Source of the DNA: Henckelia pumila
Taxonomy: Eukaryota; Streptophyta; Magnoliopsida; Lamiales; Gesneriaceae
Assembly (NCBI RefSeq): GCF_033568475.1
Contig: NC_133120.1
Coordinates: 55,477,499-55,541,498 of the forward strand
Reading direction: 5' to 3'
Length of the DNA: 64,000 nt
The position numbers and the translations under genes were made by a program. The notes beneath the pieces are model-generated. The model had not been told where the DNA came from. It saw only the letters and a list, made by a program, of their open reading frames with translations, and did no database searches. This document shows positions 1 to 12,300 of the stretch, in pieces; within the stretch, counting starts at the first letter, position 1, and each line of letters begins with the position of its first letter.

Positions 1-240
1 TAGCATATGCGTTTTTATAATTGTGTCATATAATGTATGCATTGAATAAGATATGTATTTGATATTGGTTAAATGCATTGATCTATTACACTACTAGCAT
101 TTTTCTTCATATTTGTTTGAATCAACTTAATAAAGTATTTAAAATAATTGTGGTGTAATAAAAAAAAACTCATACGGAAAGAAAAAAAAAATCACATGCA
201 TAACTAATTATCAATTACTATAACACAAAAAAAAATATCA
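1..240. other. AT-rich flank, no feature seen
   Basis: The sequence is AT-rich with A-runs and no convincing coding potential. It lies just downstream of the minus-strand PMD gene, so it may include that gene's 3' untranslated region. Confidence 0.4.
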
Positions 241-675
241 TTATTGTTCATGACAATTGCAGTTATACAAATGACCACCGGTACCACAAGCAGGTGGTCT
301 ACGTCTACGTTGTCCTCTACGCACAACAGGAGCATCAACAATTTCTTCACTCCTCTCTTGTTGCTCATCTGAATAACTAGGGAATATTACAGGTGACGGA
401 ACGTTTCTTTCAGGAGCCAGAATATTGCGTTGACCAGTATTAAGCAGATATATAAAACTTTGGATATTTTCACAAAATGGAGTATGATAACCGGCATCAA
501 CATATGAACCAGATGGTCCTGCACCGTAAAATCCACCGAATGGTCCGGTATTGTACAACCCACTAGATGGCCCTGCGTTGTCGAACCCACCAGATGGACC
601 CGCGTTGTAGAACCCACCAGATGGATCCGCATTGTAGAACTCACCAGATGGACGAGGAGGAACAAACCCTGATGA
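241..675 (-). pseudogene. C-terminal tail of the PMD protein beyond a premature stop
   Basis: This open stretch is in the same frame as the last PMD exon and is separated from it only by a TAA at 676-678. It encodes a run of about ten-residue repeats of the type GPSGGFYNA (roughly 540-650). It ends in a basic segment with RRGQRRRRPP and then CGTGGH. From memory, PMD proteins often end in an Arg-rich stretch and a CGTGGH-like motif, so I read this as genuine tail now cut off by a nonsense change. A hidden intron removing the TAA is a less likely alternative. Confidence 0.6.
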
Positions 676-2360
676 TTACTGATGCGAATCAGAGGATGAC
701 ACACTAAAATTTTGTGGAATATTACTGTGTCTGCCAATATCTAAATTCGGTTGATATGGCCTAAAACCAAGCCCAGTTACTGCAGGCGATATAAATCGTA
801 CAGTAATGCGACCATACCATGGAAAGTAATCATCATCGACTTCCCTAGATCTTCTGTAGCGTTCTCCTCGGGCAACATTACTCAATTTTCCATTCCAAAG
901 AATAATTGCATCTTTATGATACGCTCTCCAATCTGTGTTGCGATGACCTGTTCTATTAACATTGTGTAGGTTATCGTTGTCAAGTGCAGGCCTAGGAATA
1001 GATTGTCGCATTTTGAACTGCCTCAAGACCCGATCAGGACGATGCATCTCCACAATATCAAAACAAATCAGAGGACAAACACATCTCCAGATTCTATTAT
1101 CGTATGTACTAATGATCGCTTTAACATCAACATCTTTCTTGTTGTAAACTATCCAATTAAACTGCATAATAATAATAATAAAATCATTTTTAATTAATAA
1201 ATATAAATTAATATAATTGCTTTAAAATTTCAATAATCCAATAACACACCTCGGCATTAGTCATACGATCGAAGAAATCTCTTATAATTCTAACAGCGTG
1301 CGTTGGTGAATGAGTGTAACTAAACAAATTTGACCACCTACAATAAAAAAAGATTATTAAAATTATTACAAAATGAATTTGTAATTTATAAAAAGCTAAT
1401 ATTTTTCAAATATTACCGTGCACCATAAGGAGCATATGGAATATCTTCCTCGAATTCATTTTGAGGCACAGTCAGAGATAATCCATTTATATCAGGATTA
1501 ACAAATGTAATCCTGCTCCATGCCCATACCTGCCATCAGTAATAAATTAAATTATAAATTATTATAATGTGATATTAGATGAACTTAAAAATTTATACCT
1601 GTAGGATAAATAGAGGCCCGGATATTATAGCTTTTCTTATCCGTGTTGCATTGCATAACTCACGATATAGGAATGCTAGAACTGCACTTCCCCAACTATA
1701 AGATCTGATGCGTTCAATATCCCGAAGTAGTTGCAAAAAAATCAATTTAACAGATCCTCCTTGATAATCTGGAACCATGATTCCTCCAATAATCATTAAT
1801 GCTACACAACGGGTATATTTTACGACATCTATTTCTGGACTATTATCATCGATATGTGCAGCCATGCAATGCTCATATAAAGCGGTCATCGATAAGTGGC
1901 CACCTTTGAAATGCGACGTCAGTGGCATAAATCCCAATAAATCCAAACATATATGCTGCCACTCTTCAACTTTGCGTGAAACATCTATACCAATTACAGG
2001 CTCACCATCAATAGGTAGACCCCAAATAATGGAAATATCCTGTAAAGTGATGGTTGCTTCACCACATCTAAAATGAAAGGTATGTGTTTCACGTCGCCAT
2101 CGTTCAACCAAAGCAGTAATTAAATGATTATCATATTGCCGAGATCCACACAACAAAACACCATAAAACCCCATATTATTTAAATATGCAATCACACGAC
2201 TGTGCAGACCATGCTCATTAAATAACTGCCAAATCAAATTATCGGATCGTTTGACTCGAACTATGTCATCAATTGTTATTGTGGAAACTTCTGACGACAT
2301 ATGTGTGGCTTGTAAATATAGCACACTGGAATCTATTGGCCCTCGATTTGTTGTCATCAT
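676..2360 (-). CDS. Plant mobile domain (PMD/MAIN-like) protein, four exons
   Basis: The protein carries the aminotransferase-like plant mobile domain seen in MAIN-like proteins and in proteins often labelled 'protein phosphatase 7 long form homolog'. The exons, in minus-strand order, are 2360-1599, 1529-1417, 1337-1250 and 1161-676. All three introns have GT-AG borders, and the phases join without a break. Landmarks are GPIDSSVLYLQ near the start, then FHFRCGEATITLQDISIIWGLP, VWAWSRI opening exon 2, and WRAYHKDAIILWNG in exon 4. I chose the Met pair at 2360 rather than 2402 because family members begin just before the GPID motif. PMD domains occur both in host genes (meristem and silencing roles in Arabidopsis) and inside Mutator-like and Ty3 transposons, so a TE origin is possible. 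The reading frame stops at 676, ahead of a conserved-looking tail. Confidence 0.75.
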
Positions 2361-2402
2361 GACAAATATACTTACAATTATATAATGCAAATCAATAAAC
2401 AC

Positions 2403-2530
2403 ATATTATAAAATTACAAAATAACAAAACATAAAAATAAAATAAAATAAAATATAATAAATTTTAATCTATGCATATAACAATATATGTCTATATATTG
2501 CACATTTTTAATATAATAACGATAACAATA

Positions 2531-2587
<57 letters not shown>

Positions 2588-3395
2588 TATATTTCAATCT
2601 AATAATCTATATTATATAGTATATCAATAATAAGGTAATATCACATGCGTATATATCTAATATAATAACAATAACAATAATAAAGTTTATATATATATTT
2701 TTTAGTATTTTAATATATATATATAATTCTATATTTATATATATTATAAGATTAAAATAATAATAATAACAACACTTAGCGTAACATAACTATTTTTATT
2801 ATTAATACATTTAATTTTTATTATATTAATATAATATAGTTAATTATAAAAAAGAAGAAATTTGAAATATATACTAAAACATATTATTAAAATAAACTCA
2901 AAAAATCAAAATAATGCTTAAAAAAATTCTGAAAAATAATCCATACCTTCAAATGGCTTTTTTTAGTACCTGCGACCAACAATTAAACATATTTCAATTA
3001 TAGTAACTCAATTAAACCAAAACACCCAAATTAAAAAACCCTAATCTCGAATTTACCTTAATTTTGAAATAGAGCTCCAACCAACCAAAATATCTTCTTG
3101 CTAGTTTGAACAACGATCGGCGGTGATGGAAGATGTGAAAATGCTCCACCTGTGGTCGGACGATGTTTTCGATACGGCGAAGAAAACTCAAAAAATTGGT
3201 GTAAAAAATAACCTCTCGTTGTAAGGATTCCGAAACTATTCTCGGATTTGTAATTGGAGGAACGATGATGGAGAAATCTAATTTTAAAGAAACAAAAATT
3301 GATAAGGAGAGAAGAAGTGTCGTAGACAATGGAGGATTTCAGAAAAAAAAAAAACTGATAATGTGGGTGGGGGAAGTCGGTCCATTATCAATAAT
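2403..3395. other. AT-rich upstream region of the PMD gene
   Basis: This stretch contains poly-AT tracts and no recognisable coding exon. The minus-strand open frame at 3012-3329 has no family hallmark and is not called. The region may include the PMD promoter and leader. Confidence 0.4.
2536..2586. repeat. (TA)n microsatellite ending in (AC)n
   Basis: An uninterrupted TA run of about 44 bases is followed by a few AC units. It lies within AT-rich sequence upstream of the PMD gene. Confidence 0.9.
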
Positions 3396-3450
3396 GGAGC
3401 GGATGCTGCTGGCGTGGCACACCCCCACGCCACGACGCAGCATCCGCTCC
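3396..3450. repeat. Long imperfect hairpin
   Basis: A 14-base arm (3396-3409, GGAGCGGATGCTGC) is exactly complementary to 3437-3450. An inner 8-base arm (3410-3417) pairs with 3425-3432, leaving a 7-base loop and a 4-base bulge (3433-3436). It is GC-rich within AT-rich surroundings. It could be a transposon terminus, a MITE core or a foldback end. Confidence 0.8.
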
Positions 3451-3594
3451 AAATATTAGCGGACTCTGCCCACGTGTACTGAGTATCCGCTGTCAGATTT
3501 GGAGTTTTACGGTATTTGTAAAAATTTTTTAATTTTACATTATTTTTGACATTTATTATTTAATTTACGGTAAAAATAAAAAAAACCCGACATA

Positions 3595-3720
3595 GATGAC
3601 AACTCCGTGGCTTGTTGATCGCGGTGCTACTAACCACATTATTGCTGACTGTAAGAAATAATATTGATGGGTTAACGAGACGTCCATGTCGGCTGACGAC
3701 CAAGTCTTTAAATAATTAAT
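3595..3720 (+). pseudogene. Remnant of a copia protease region
   Basis: A short translation reads TPWLVDRGATNHIIAD. This resembles the copia protease entry, where the catalytic triplet is normally D-S/T-G; here it reads D-R-G. In-frame stops follow. It sits just left of copia element A and belongs to an older insertion. Confidence 0.5.
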
Positions 3721-3750
3721 TTAAATTTCTTGGAATGAGTGGTTATTTCC

Positions 3751-4158
3751 TGTTAGGTGGTGGTTGGTGGATGTTGGGAAAGAGTGCATTAAATTTCACT
3801 CGGTTTTTTTTTCCTATAAATAGCCAGCCTCCCATTCAGTTTTGATCATCTTATTCTCCTCTTCTTTTGTATTAACAAAGAGAGAAGAAAATAAAAAGAG
3901 AAAAAAAAAAAGAGAGTTTTTTTTTCGAAGATCTCTTGTGTGAGTTAGAGAAGTATTTCTCGGTAATACTCGGGGTTTGAGTTTGGTGAGATATAGTGTT
4001 TTGTATACACTTGTAATATTTCTCCAGTTAACAATATTGCAGTAGCTCCATGGACGTAGCCTATATTGGGTGAACCACGTAAATTCTTGGTGTTCTTGTT
4101 GATTATTTTATTCCGCAATTTTATTATCGTCATGGTAGCTCCGGCATAATCCATAACA
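3751..4158 (+). repeat. 5' LTR of copia A
   Basis: The LTR is 408 bases, running from TGTTAGG to CATAACA. A TATA box (CTATAAATAG, near 3814-3823) precedes a purine-rich leader. It is homologous along its length to 8232-8631. Confidence 0.9.
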
Positions 4159-4160
4159 AC

Positions 4161-4172
4161 TGGTATCAAAGC
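4161..4172 (+). promoter_or_regulatory. Primer-binding site of copia A
   Basis: TGGTATCAAAGC, two bases after the 5' LTR, matches the usual complement of the initiator tRNA-Met 3' end (TGGTATCAGAGC) except at one position. Confidence 0.85.
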
Positions 4173-4299
4173 TGTTACGGTGTCCGGGAGCCTTGGTGAA
4201 AATTTTCTTAAAATTCTGAGTATGCTCTGTGGTTGCAGCCTTGTCTGATCTTCCACATCAGAAAAGATTTTTTGAAATTTTATTAAGGCAGGTGAAGCG

Positions 4300-5145
4300 A
4301 TGGCCGGAAATGACGGATCGGGACCGGGAATCAATAAGTTCGACGGTATAGATTTCATATTTTGGCGGTTACAGATTAAAGATTATCTGTATAGCAAGAA
4401 GCTACATCAACCTCTATCCGGGGTGAAGCCAGAAAAGATGGAGGATGATGAGTGGGAGCTTCTTGACCGACAAGTGTTAGGGATAATACGATTGACCCTA
4501 ACAAAGAACGTGGCCCACAACGTGGCTGAGGCAAAAACCACGGAGGAGATGATGTCCATTTTGTCGGACATGTACGAGAAGCCATCAGCAAATAATAAAG
4601 TGTTCCTCATGAAAAAGTTATTCAACTTGAAGATGGAGGAAGGTGCTTCGGTGGCAGCACACATCAATGAATTCAACACGATTGTTTCCCAGTTAACATC
4701 GGTTGAAATTAAATTTGATGATGAAATTCGAACACTTATTCTTTTGGCGTCTTTACCAAATGCTTGGGAGCCGATGCGGGCAGCGGTTAGCAATTCTGCT
4801 GGAAAGGAAAGTTACAATTCAATGATGTCAGAGATCGAATTCTTGGTGAAGAAGTTTGCAGGAGGGATTCGGGAGAAGCAACATCATCGAGATCTGCCCT
4901 AAATCTCGAAAACAGAAGTAGGGGCAGAAGTGCTGAAAAGAATTCTAACCGATGGCGCGGCAGATCCAAGTCAAGGAATGGAAAAGACAAAAATACCTTT
5001 GAAAAGAAATTGAAGTGCTAGAGCTGTGGTGAAACTGGTCACATGAAAAATGACAGCAGATCACCCAAGAATAATGCAAATGCTGTTACTGAGGATGTAC
5101 ATGATGCCTTAGTACTATCCATGGAAAGCCCGGTTGATTCATGAG
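4300..5145 (+). pseudogene. gag of copia A, frameshifted
   Basis: The start at 4300 (MAGNDGSGPGINKFDG) opens a UBN2-type copia capsid region that normally assembles the particle and binds the RNA. The open frame closes at 4902. Homology continues in another frame from about 4870 through a basic, Ser/Arg-rich segment into a zinc knuckle near 5015-5060. That knuckle has a TAG (5019-5021) in place of the residue after its first Cys, and its last Cys is replaced by Ser. A further TGA (5142-5144) lies just before the protease. The gag product therefore cannot reach pol. Confidence 0.85.
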
Positions 5146-5147
5146 TT

Positions 5148-8100
5148 ATGGATTCGGGAGCTTCATTTCATACCACCGGTGATCGTGAGGTATTCAGTAA
5201 TTACACTGCTGGTAATTACGGAAAAGTTTTCCTGGCTGATGGAAAATCGTTGGAAATAGCTGGTATGGGTGATATCAGTTTGAAAATGTCAAACGGATCT
5301 ATCTGGAAACTCAACAAAGTGAGGCATGTACCAAAGTTGACCCGAAATCTGATCTCAGTAGGACAGCTCGATGACGAAGACCATAAAGTGACCTTTGGTG
5401 ATGGCTCTTGGAAAGTGAGCAAAGGAGCCATGATTGTTGCCCGAGGAAAGAAAACTGGAACCCTCTATATGACTTCCAGTTGCAGAGATGTGTTAACAGC
5501 TATGGATGCTGTAGCTAACTCAAGTCTATGGCACTGTAGACTTGGACATATGAGTGAAAAGGGAATGAAGATGTTGATATCAAAAGGGAAGCTACCAGAA
5601 TTAAAGTCTGTCGAACATAAATTGTGTGAAAGTTGTGTTCTTGGAAAACAGAAAAGGGTTAGCTTTTCGAAAGGCGGTAGAGAACCGAAAGCAGCAAAGT
5701 TGGAGTTAATTCATACTGATGTATGGGGACCATCTCCTGTGACATCCCTTGGAGGCTCAAGATACTACGTCACATTCATCGACGATTCGAGCAGAAAGGT
5801 TTGGATTTATTTTTTGAAAAATAAATCTGACGTTTACGAAAACTTTAAGAGGTGGAAAACCATGGTGGAGAATGAGACCAACTTGAAGGTGAAGTGCTTA
5901 CGGTCTGACAATGGAGGAGAATATGAAGATTTTGAGTTCAAGAAGTATTGTGCACAGAACGGGATCAAGATGGAGAAAACCATTCCTGGTACACCTCAAC
6001 AAAATGGTGTGGCTGAAAGAATGAACAGGACCCTGAATGAACGTGCCAGGAGCATGAGATTGCACGCTGGACTGCCGAAATCATTCTGGGCTGATGCAGT
6101 TAACATTGCAGCATATCTTATCAACAGAGAACCTTCGGTAGCACTAGATTGCAGAATACCAGAGGAGGTCTGGAGCGGAAAAGGAGTAAACCTTTCGTTC
6201 TTAAAAGTGTTTGGTTGTCTCTCATATGTTCATATTGATTCAGCCAGCAGAACGAAACTTGACCCGAAGTCAAAGAAGTGTTTCTTTATTGGTTATGGAG
6301 ATAATGAGTTTGGTTATCGGTTCTGGGATGACCAAAATCGAAAGATCGTTCGGAGCAGAGATGTCATTTTCAATAAGCAAGTTTTGTACAAGGACAAGTC
6401 AGACATTGCAGCAGAAGATAAATGTCCTGAAGTCCAGAAGTCAAATGAAGTGCCATTGATAGATATTCCTATGAATGAGTCGGAGGATAGTAACCAAGAA
6501 GAAGAAACTGCACAAGAAGTTGATCCACAAACTCCGGTGATTGAACTCAGGAGATCGTCGAGATCAATCAGACCACCTCAGAAATACTCCCCTGCACTTC
6601 ACTATATTTTGCTGACTGATAAAGGTGAACCGGAGACCTTTGAAGAAGCGATGCAAAATGATGATTCAATCAAGTGGGAGTTAGCCATGGAAGATGAGAT
6701 GAATTCACTGTCATCCAATCAGACATGGGAGTTGACGGAACTTCCGAAAGATAAAAAGGCATTACACAACAAGTGGGTGTACCAGATCAAAGAAGAAGTT
6801 GATGGTAGCAAATGGTACAAGGCAAGACTTGTTGTAAAAGGCTTTCAACAAAGAGAAGGCGTTGATTACACTGAGATTTTCTCTTCAGTGGTTAAGTTAA
6901 CCACTATCAGAACAGTACTTGGACTAGTGGCTAAGGAAGATTTACATCTGGAGCAGTTGGATGTAAAGACGGCGTTTTTTCATGGTGACTTGGATGAAGA
7001 AATTTATATGAAGCAGCCACAGGGATTTGAAGTACGGGGGAAGGAGAAAATGGTATGCAAACTTCAGAAGAGCTTGTACGGTCTCAAACAAGCTCCAAGA
7101 CAGTGGTACAAGAAGTTTGACGGATTCATGAATAACAACGGTTTCCTGAGGTGCCAAGCGGATCACTGTTGTTATGTGAAAAAGATTGATGATTCTTATA
7201 TCATTCTACTGCTATATGTGGATGACATGTTGATAGCAGGATCTTGTCTGGAGGACATTGATATCAAAAGAATTTGCAATGAAGGATTTGGGAACTGCAA
7301 AACAAATTCTTGGTATGAGGATCTTGAGAGATAGGGTGAACGGAGTTTTGAAGCTATCTCAGGCAGAGTACGTGAAAAAGGTGCTTAGCAGATTCAACAT
7401 GTATGAAGCTAAACCGGTTAGTACTCCTTTGGCTAGTAATTTCAAACTAACCAAAGCTCAATCACCATCCACGGAGCAGGAGCATTCTTATATGAATAAG
7501 GTTCCTTATGCATCTGCTGTCGGAAGCCTCATGTATGCAATGGTGTGCACCAGACCAGACATAGCACATGCAGTGGAAGTTGTGAGTAGGTTTATGAGCA
7601 ATCTAGGGAAACAACACTGGGAAGCAGTGAAGTGGATTTTCAGATATTTGAAAGGTACTACCAGTTCATCTCTGTGCTTTAGAAAGTCAGATTCAGGCTT
7701 ACAAGGTTTTGTAGATGCCGACATGGGTGGTGACCTAGACGGCAGAAAGAGTACTACTGGATATGTGTTCACATTAGGCGGTACGACAGTAAGTTGGGTG
7801 TCCAAGTTGCAAAATATTGTTGCACTTTCGACTACTGAAGCTGAGTATGTTGCAGTGACAGAAGCTAGCAAGGAGATGATATGGTTGAGATCATTCCTTG
7901 AAGAGTTGGGTCAGAAGCTTGAGGATATCACATTACACTGTGACAGTCAGAGTGCTATACATTTGGTAAAGAATCCTGTTTATCATACTAGGACGAAGCA
8001 TATACAGGTGCGGTACCATTTCATCAGATCAGTTTTGGAGGATGGAATCTTGATGCTTGAGAAGATTCTTGAAAGCAGAAATCCAGCTGATATGTTCACA

Positions 8101-8160
8101 AAGGCAGTGACCACCGACAAATTGAAGTTGTGTTCGACTTCAATTGGACTCCAAGTATAA
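5148..8160 (+). pseudogene. pol of copia A (PR-IN-RT-RH), one frameshift
   Basis: The frame 5148-7334 opens with the protease motif MDSGASFH. It continues with the GAG-pre-integrase HCRLGHMSEKGM, an integrase core containing LIHTDVWGP and RSDNGGEYE, and a reverse transcriptase with LLLYVDDML near 7210. The frame breaks at about 7255-7300. It resumes at 7258-8160 with EFAMKDLGTAKQILGM and runs through the RNase H motifs TTEAEYVAV and HCDSQSAIHL to the stop. Residues appear to be lost at the join. Motif order (integrase before reverse transcriptase) is diagnostic for Ty1/copia. The overall look is Tork/TNT-like, with the clade uncertain. Confidence 0.9.
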
Positions 8161-8231
8161 GAGAGGAAGTCTGAGCAGCTGCATTGACTGTGTGAAGCCA
8201 TGATTGATATCAAGTCTTCAAGTGGAAGATT

Positions 8232-8631
8232 TGTTAGGTGGCAGCTGGTTGGTGGATGTTGGGAAAGAGTGCATTAAATTTCACTCGGTTTTCTTTTCTT
8301 TTCCTATAAATAGCCAGCCTCCCATTCAGTTTTGATCATCCCATTCTTCTCTTCTTTTGTATTAACAAAGAGAAAAAAAAATAAAGAGAGAAAAAAAAAA
8401 GACTTCTCTTGTGTGAGTCAGAGAAGTATTTCTCGATAATACTCAGGGTTTGAGTTTGGTGAGATATAGTGTTTTGTATACACTTGTAATATTTCTCCGG
8501 TTAACAATATTGCAGTAGCTCCGTGGACGTAGCCTATATTGGGTGAACCACGTAAATCCTTGGTGTTCTTGTTGATTATTTTATTCCGCAATTTTATTAT
8601 CGTCATGGTAACTCCGGCATATTTCATAACA
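8232..8631 (+). repeat. 3' LTR of copia A
   Basis: The 400-base copy runs from TGTTAGG to CATAACA and is preceded by a purine-rich tract (AAGTGGAAGATT, near 8220-8231) that serves as the polypurine primer. Differences from the 5' LTR include an indel near the start and changes in the purine-rich leader. Confidence 0.9.
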
Positions 8632-9350
8632 ATTTCCTTCATGAAATAACCTTCACAACTTTCATTTTTTTTTTTACATCATCCGAATACATCCACGAAA
8701 AAGGATTGAGAGTACCGTGAGTCTTGCATGTGGAATTGATAAAAAAAATATACTGACAAAACATTTAGCATTTGGATTATGAAACTTGACTTCTTTCCAT
8801 TTGTGATTGACGTCAGACCATCGAATTGTTATTATCTTCGGAAGAGAGGTTAGTAATCAACTACAAACGATCCTAAATCGAATTGAGTTTTATTCAATTC
8901 GTTATGTTATATGTGAATTTATTTTCTATCACTGACTCGAAAAATCTATCTCTGCACGGCCACTGTTATTAGCCTTTTTCGACGTCGCCCGGGTAATATT
9001 TTACATTCCATACAATTCATTCAAGAACATACATTATCTCAGAACAATTTACCTGAATATAATTACGACTAGACGTAACATAAAAGAAGGGTATAGCAAA
9101 CATTCAACATCCGTATACCATGATCATAGACAAATAATGTCAAGACAACATCACATAACTTCATAAATCAAGAAGAATGGTGTGAAATTTTGCCAAACAA
9201 ATTTTCTATCCAAAAAATGTAAAATTTTGTCACCCCAGTATCTTCAAAGGGTATAAGCATCTCTCATCTACATACATAAGCATGATAGATACGTATATCG
9301 CTGGTATCCGTATTCAGGAATTCACAAAATGAACAAACGAAAACAATGAC
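8632..9350. other. Spacer, probably containing the GUX 3' UTR
   Basis: No coding signal is seen on either strand. The part nearest 9350 lies downstream of the GUX stop and is likely its 3' untranslated region. The remainder is unassigned, AT-rich flank of copia A. Confidence 0.4.
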
Positions 9351-12300
9351 TTACAAAGACGAGAATGAAGTCGTTTCAACAGTCGGAGGTGATTGTGTCG
9401 AAGTGGCGTTATCGGTCCAATTCTTGTCACCCCAATGCCACAGCATGCTTTCCCAGAAGCAAAACTCTTCGAAGCAAGCAGTCAATCTAGAGTCTTGAAT
9501 TTTAATTTTCCAATGTCCGTCAGTGTAGTTGTTCTTCTCAGCTTCCCTTCGATCCCACTCGAGTGCAGCCTTCTGTTTGGATCTGAGTAAACAGTATTTG
9601 TGTAAATTCTCAGGCATTGCATCATGGACTTTCCACCAAGTTCGATGAGCAACATCACTTGCAAATTCTTGCAATATCTCAACGTTCCAGTTGCAATCGT
9701 AGTCCCGGAAACATAACCATGGTTTTAAGCCCAAATAGTGAAGAACGTAAAGGACAGGAGGGTCTGCACCAAAAAGACGAGTCTTCATTTCTTTCTTCTC
9801 TTCCTCATCACCAACCCAAAAGTGCTTCAAAAAGTTCATGCGCTTGGGGATTCGATGCCACCACGTGAAGATCTCATTCAAATAACCTTGGTCCCCACCG
9901 TTGTACGACTCTATCTCGTTAATATGGTCCATCAACATCTGGAACGTGCAATTTGATGGTTCAATCACCATCACACCAGAATTAAAGAGAGTGGCATTGT
10001 TCCCTGTAGCAGATATTTCTGGCATCTCGAACAAGAAATCGATATTTCTCAGTATCAACAAGTCAGCATCGATAAATATGACTTTGTCGTAATCTGTCAA
10101 TTGCCATAGACGAAATTTGCTGTAATTCCACTCGTTGTAGGCGTCTTTTTCAGCTTTTGGATTTCTGATTCTTTCAATTGTATGGAGTTTCCACCCTGCT
10201 GCCTCAAGACCACCCCTGTGATAGTCGCTTATGGTTTCATCAACAAGTATCACCAGATCTCTAGTGGAACCTGACATGCGAATACTTTGCGCTGCAACAA
10301 TGGCACCACAAACATAGAAATGCGCCGAGTGCAGAATTGTCGCATATGCTTCTCGTCTTTCATTACCCGAGTGCCAGTTTGCTGCATGAAAGAAATTGTT
10401 TCGGGCTATTCAGTTTCATAGCAGTCCTACGGAGAGGGATAGAACAATATTTGAAGTTATCCACACCAACCAACCCAACCTAATTAATTTGCTAATTCAA
10501 TTTGGTTTTCTATTTCTATAAAAGTGAGTTCGACTAGCATTTGGTTATTTTGTTTTCAAAATGGAACACACCACATTTATCCGGAAAATTTATTTTTATA
10601 AATTTCAGTTGGTGTGTGCCTGATTTTATTGATTAATTGGTTGTTTTGGTTTGAAGAGTTCACTTTTTTGTAAAAGTATGGTTCCATTGGGATGAAAATT
10701 CCGTTTCTTCAGGTAGCCTGTAAATAAATTCAGTTTCTGTGGTTGTTGAAAGTACTACACCACATGCTTGTAACTGAAAGTTAGTTAGCATAGCTGTGCT
10801 CAAGTTAACATCCATGTAGCTTAATAGAAAGTTTGAATCAATCAGCAGTTCAATGAGCAGAATGAATGCTAAGTTGCTAACCCCTACCACAGAGCCACTT
10901 AGACAAAATCAATGGCATTTTATTACGAAGTAAAACAAAATTAGCTCTAACCTTTATCCTGCAGAGGAACCGAAAGTTCACATGAGCCGACGGAAAGGTG
11001 GAGTTTCTCTCGAAGTTTATTCGACTCGGGTTTATACAGCCATGCATTGCCTTCATGCACGACAAGCTCTTTGCAAGTAAAAAGGTTAGGGGTAGGGAAG
11101 CACTCAGTAATGAGAAGGACATGCACAGGATATAACCCTTTGGTACTTGCAGCAAGCCTTGCAGCTTCGAGTTGCAAGTGGAAACGAGCCACGTTTCTCG
11201 ACCAGTTTTTGGATTTATCACATGGAAGTTTGACAACTATGAGGTTCAATCGTGGTTTTCCAGAGAAAGAAATTTTCGGTAAAGTAGGACATGTGGGAAC
11301 CTCGAACTCTTCTTCCTCGTCCAACCATTCGGGGTATAGTGTTTCCCAAGTGATATTATGTGGGGCAGAATCCAAAAAAAGTGTGACATGCTCTGCATCC
11401 GGGAACAACTGCTTCCACCGGGTAACTTCTTTCTCATTGAAATTCAACAAACCAATTCCCTTGTAGTCATCTGTGTCAGTTAGTTTCTCAAGAACAACAG
11501 AAACTTCATCCCACTCGATATTTAGAACCGATGCGTAGTTTAAATTTGTGCTATAACTATCCACAAAGCCATGCCTACAAGTAGAATTTGTAAAAGATTC
11601 AAAAAAGAAACTGTGATTCTATCCAATTAAACATTACATGCAGCGCGAACCAGGCCACGAATAGAACATTTTAAATTTTCCTTACTAAACTGTAAGGCAC
11701 ATGATAAACAAACATACAAAAGCATATAATGATATCACGTGCCTGGATCGAGAAATGGACAAGTAGTTCGTCTCGTGAATTGGAGGAGAATGTAGGATTG
11801 TAAAAAGTGCTGCAATGCTTATAACAGCCATCACAAGCTTAAAGGTAAGGTGCTTGCAGTTCAAAACCCTGTCTAGGCCGGGGCCATGAAGAGGTCTACC
11901 TCTTGAAGGCCTTCTCTTGTACGTTTCTTCACTGAAACAACCAAATCTGTATTAACAAGCAGATAGCTAAATACAAAGCATCAATAAAACAAGAAAAATT
12001 TATTTAATTGCTTAAAAGACTACATGCACATAAGTTTATTTGTTTAAGAGTTCAATCTAATTGAGAAACACAGACTTATTTATGGGTTCAGAGTAGCTAA
12101 GAGTTCAATCTAATTGAGAAACACAGACTTATTTATGGGTTCAGAGTAGCCATATCATGATTATCAATGATGCAATGCTTGCCCAAAGGCTATCAACACC
12201 GGAAATACTCAACTGAATACTCATCTTTTTCACACTATCCATCGAAAAAAACACAAAAATACCCTAAATTAGGAAAAAAAAAAAGTAAAAAGTGAATTTC

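Larger units (their letters stand above)
3751..8631 (+). mobile_element. Copia LTR retrotransposon A, complete but inactive
   Basis: The element has two LTRs beginning TGTTAGG and ending TAACA, a tRNA-Met type primer site, a gag ORF and a pol ORF in copia order (protease, integrase, reverse transcriptase, RNase H). ATTTCC flanks both ends (3745-3750 and 8632-8637), consistent with a target-site duplication of 5-6 bases. By eye the LTRs differ at many sites and by several indels, so the insertion is not recent. The coding region carries a gag frameshift, two in-frame stops and a reverse transcriptase frameshift. Confidence 0.92.

Noticed and set aside
3945..4358. Minus-strand open frame of 137 codons, with a partial twin at 8418-8642
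   Set aside because: Both are antisense readings of the copia A LTR, which explains their shared sequence. They carry no domain.
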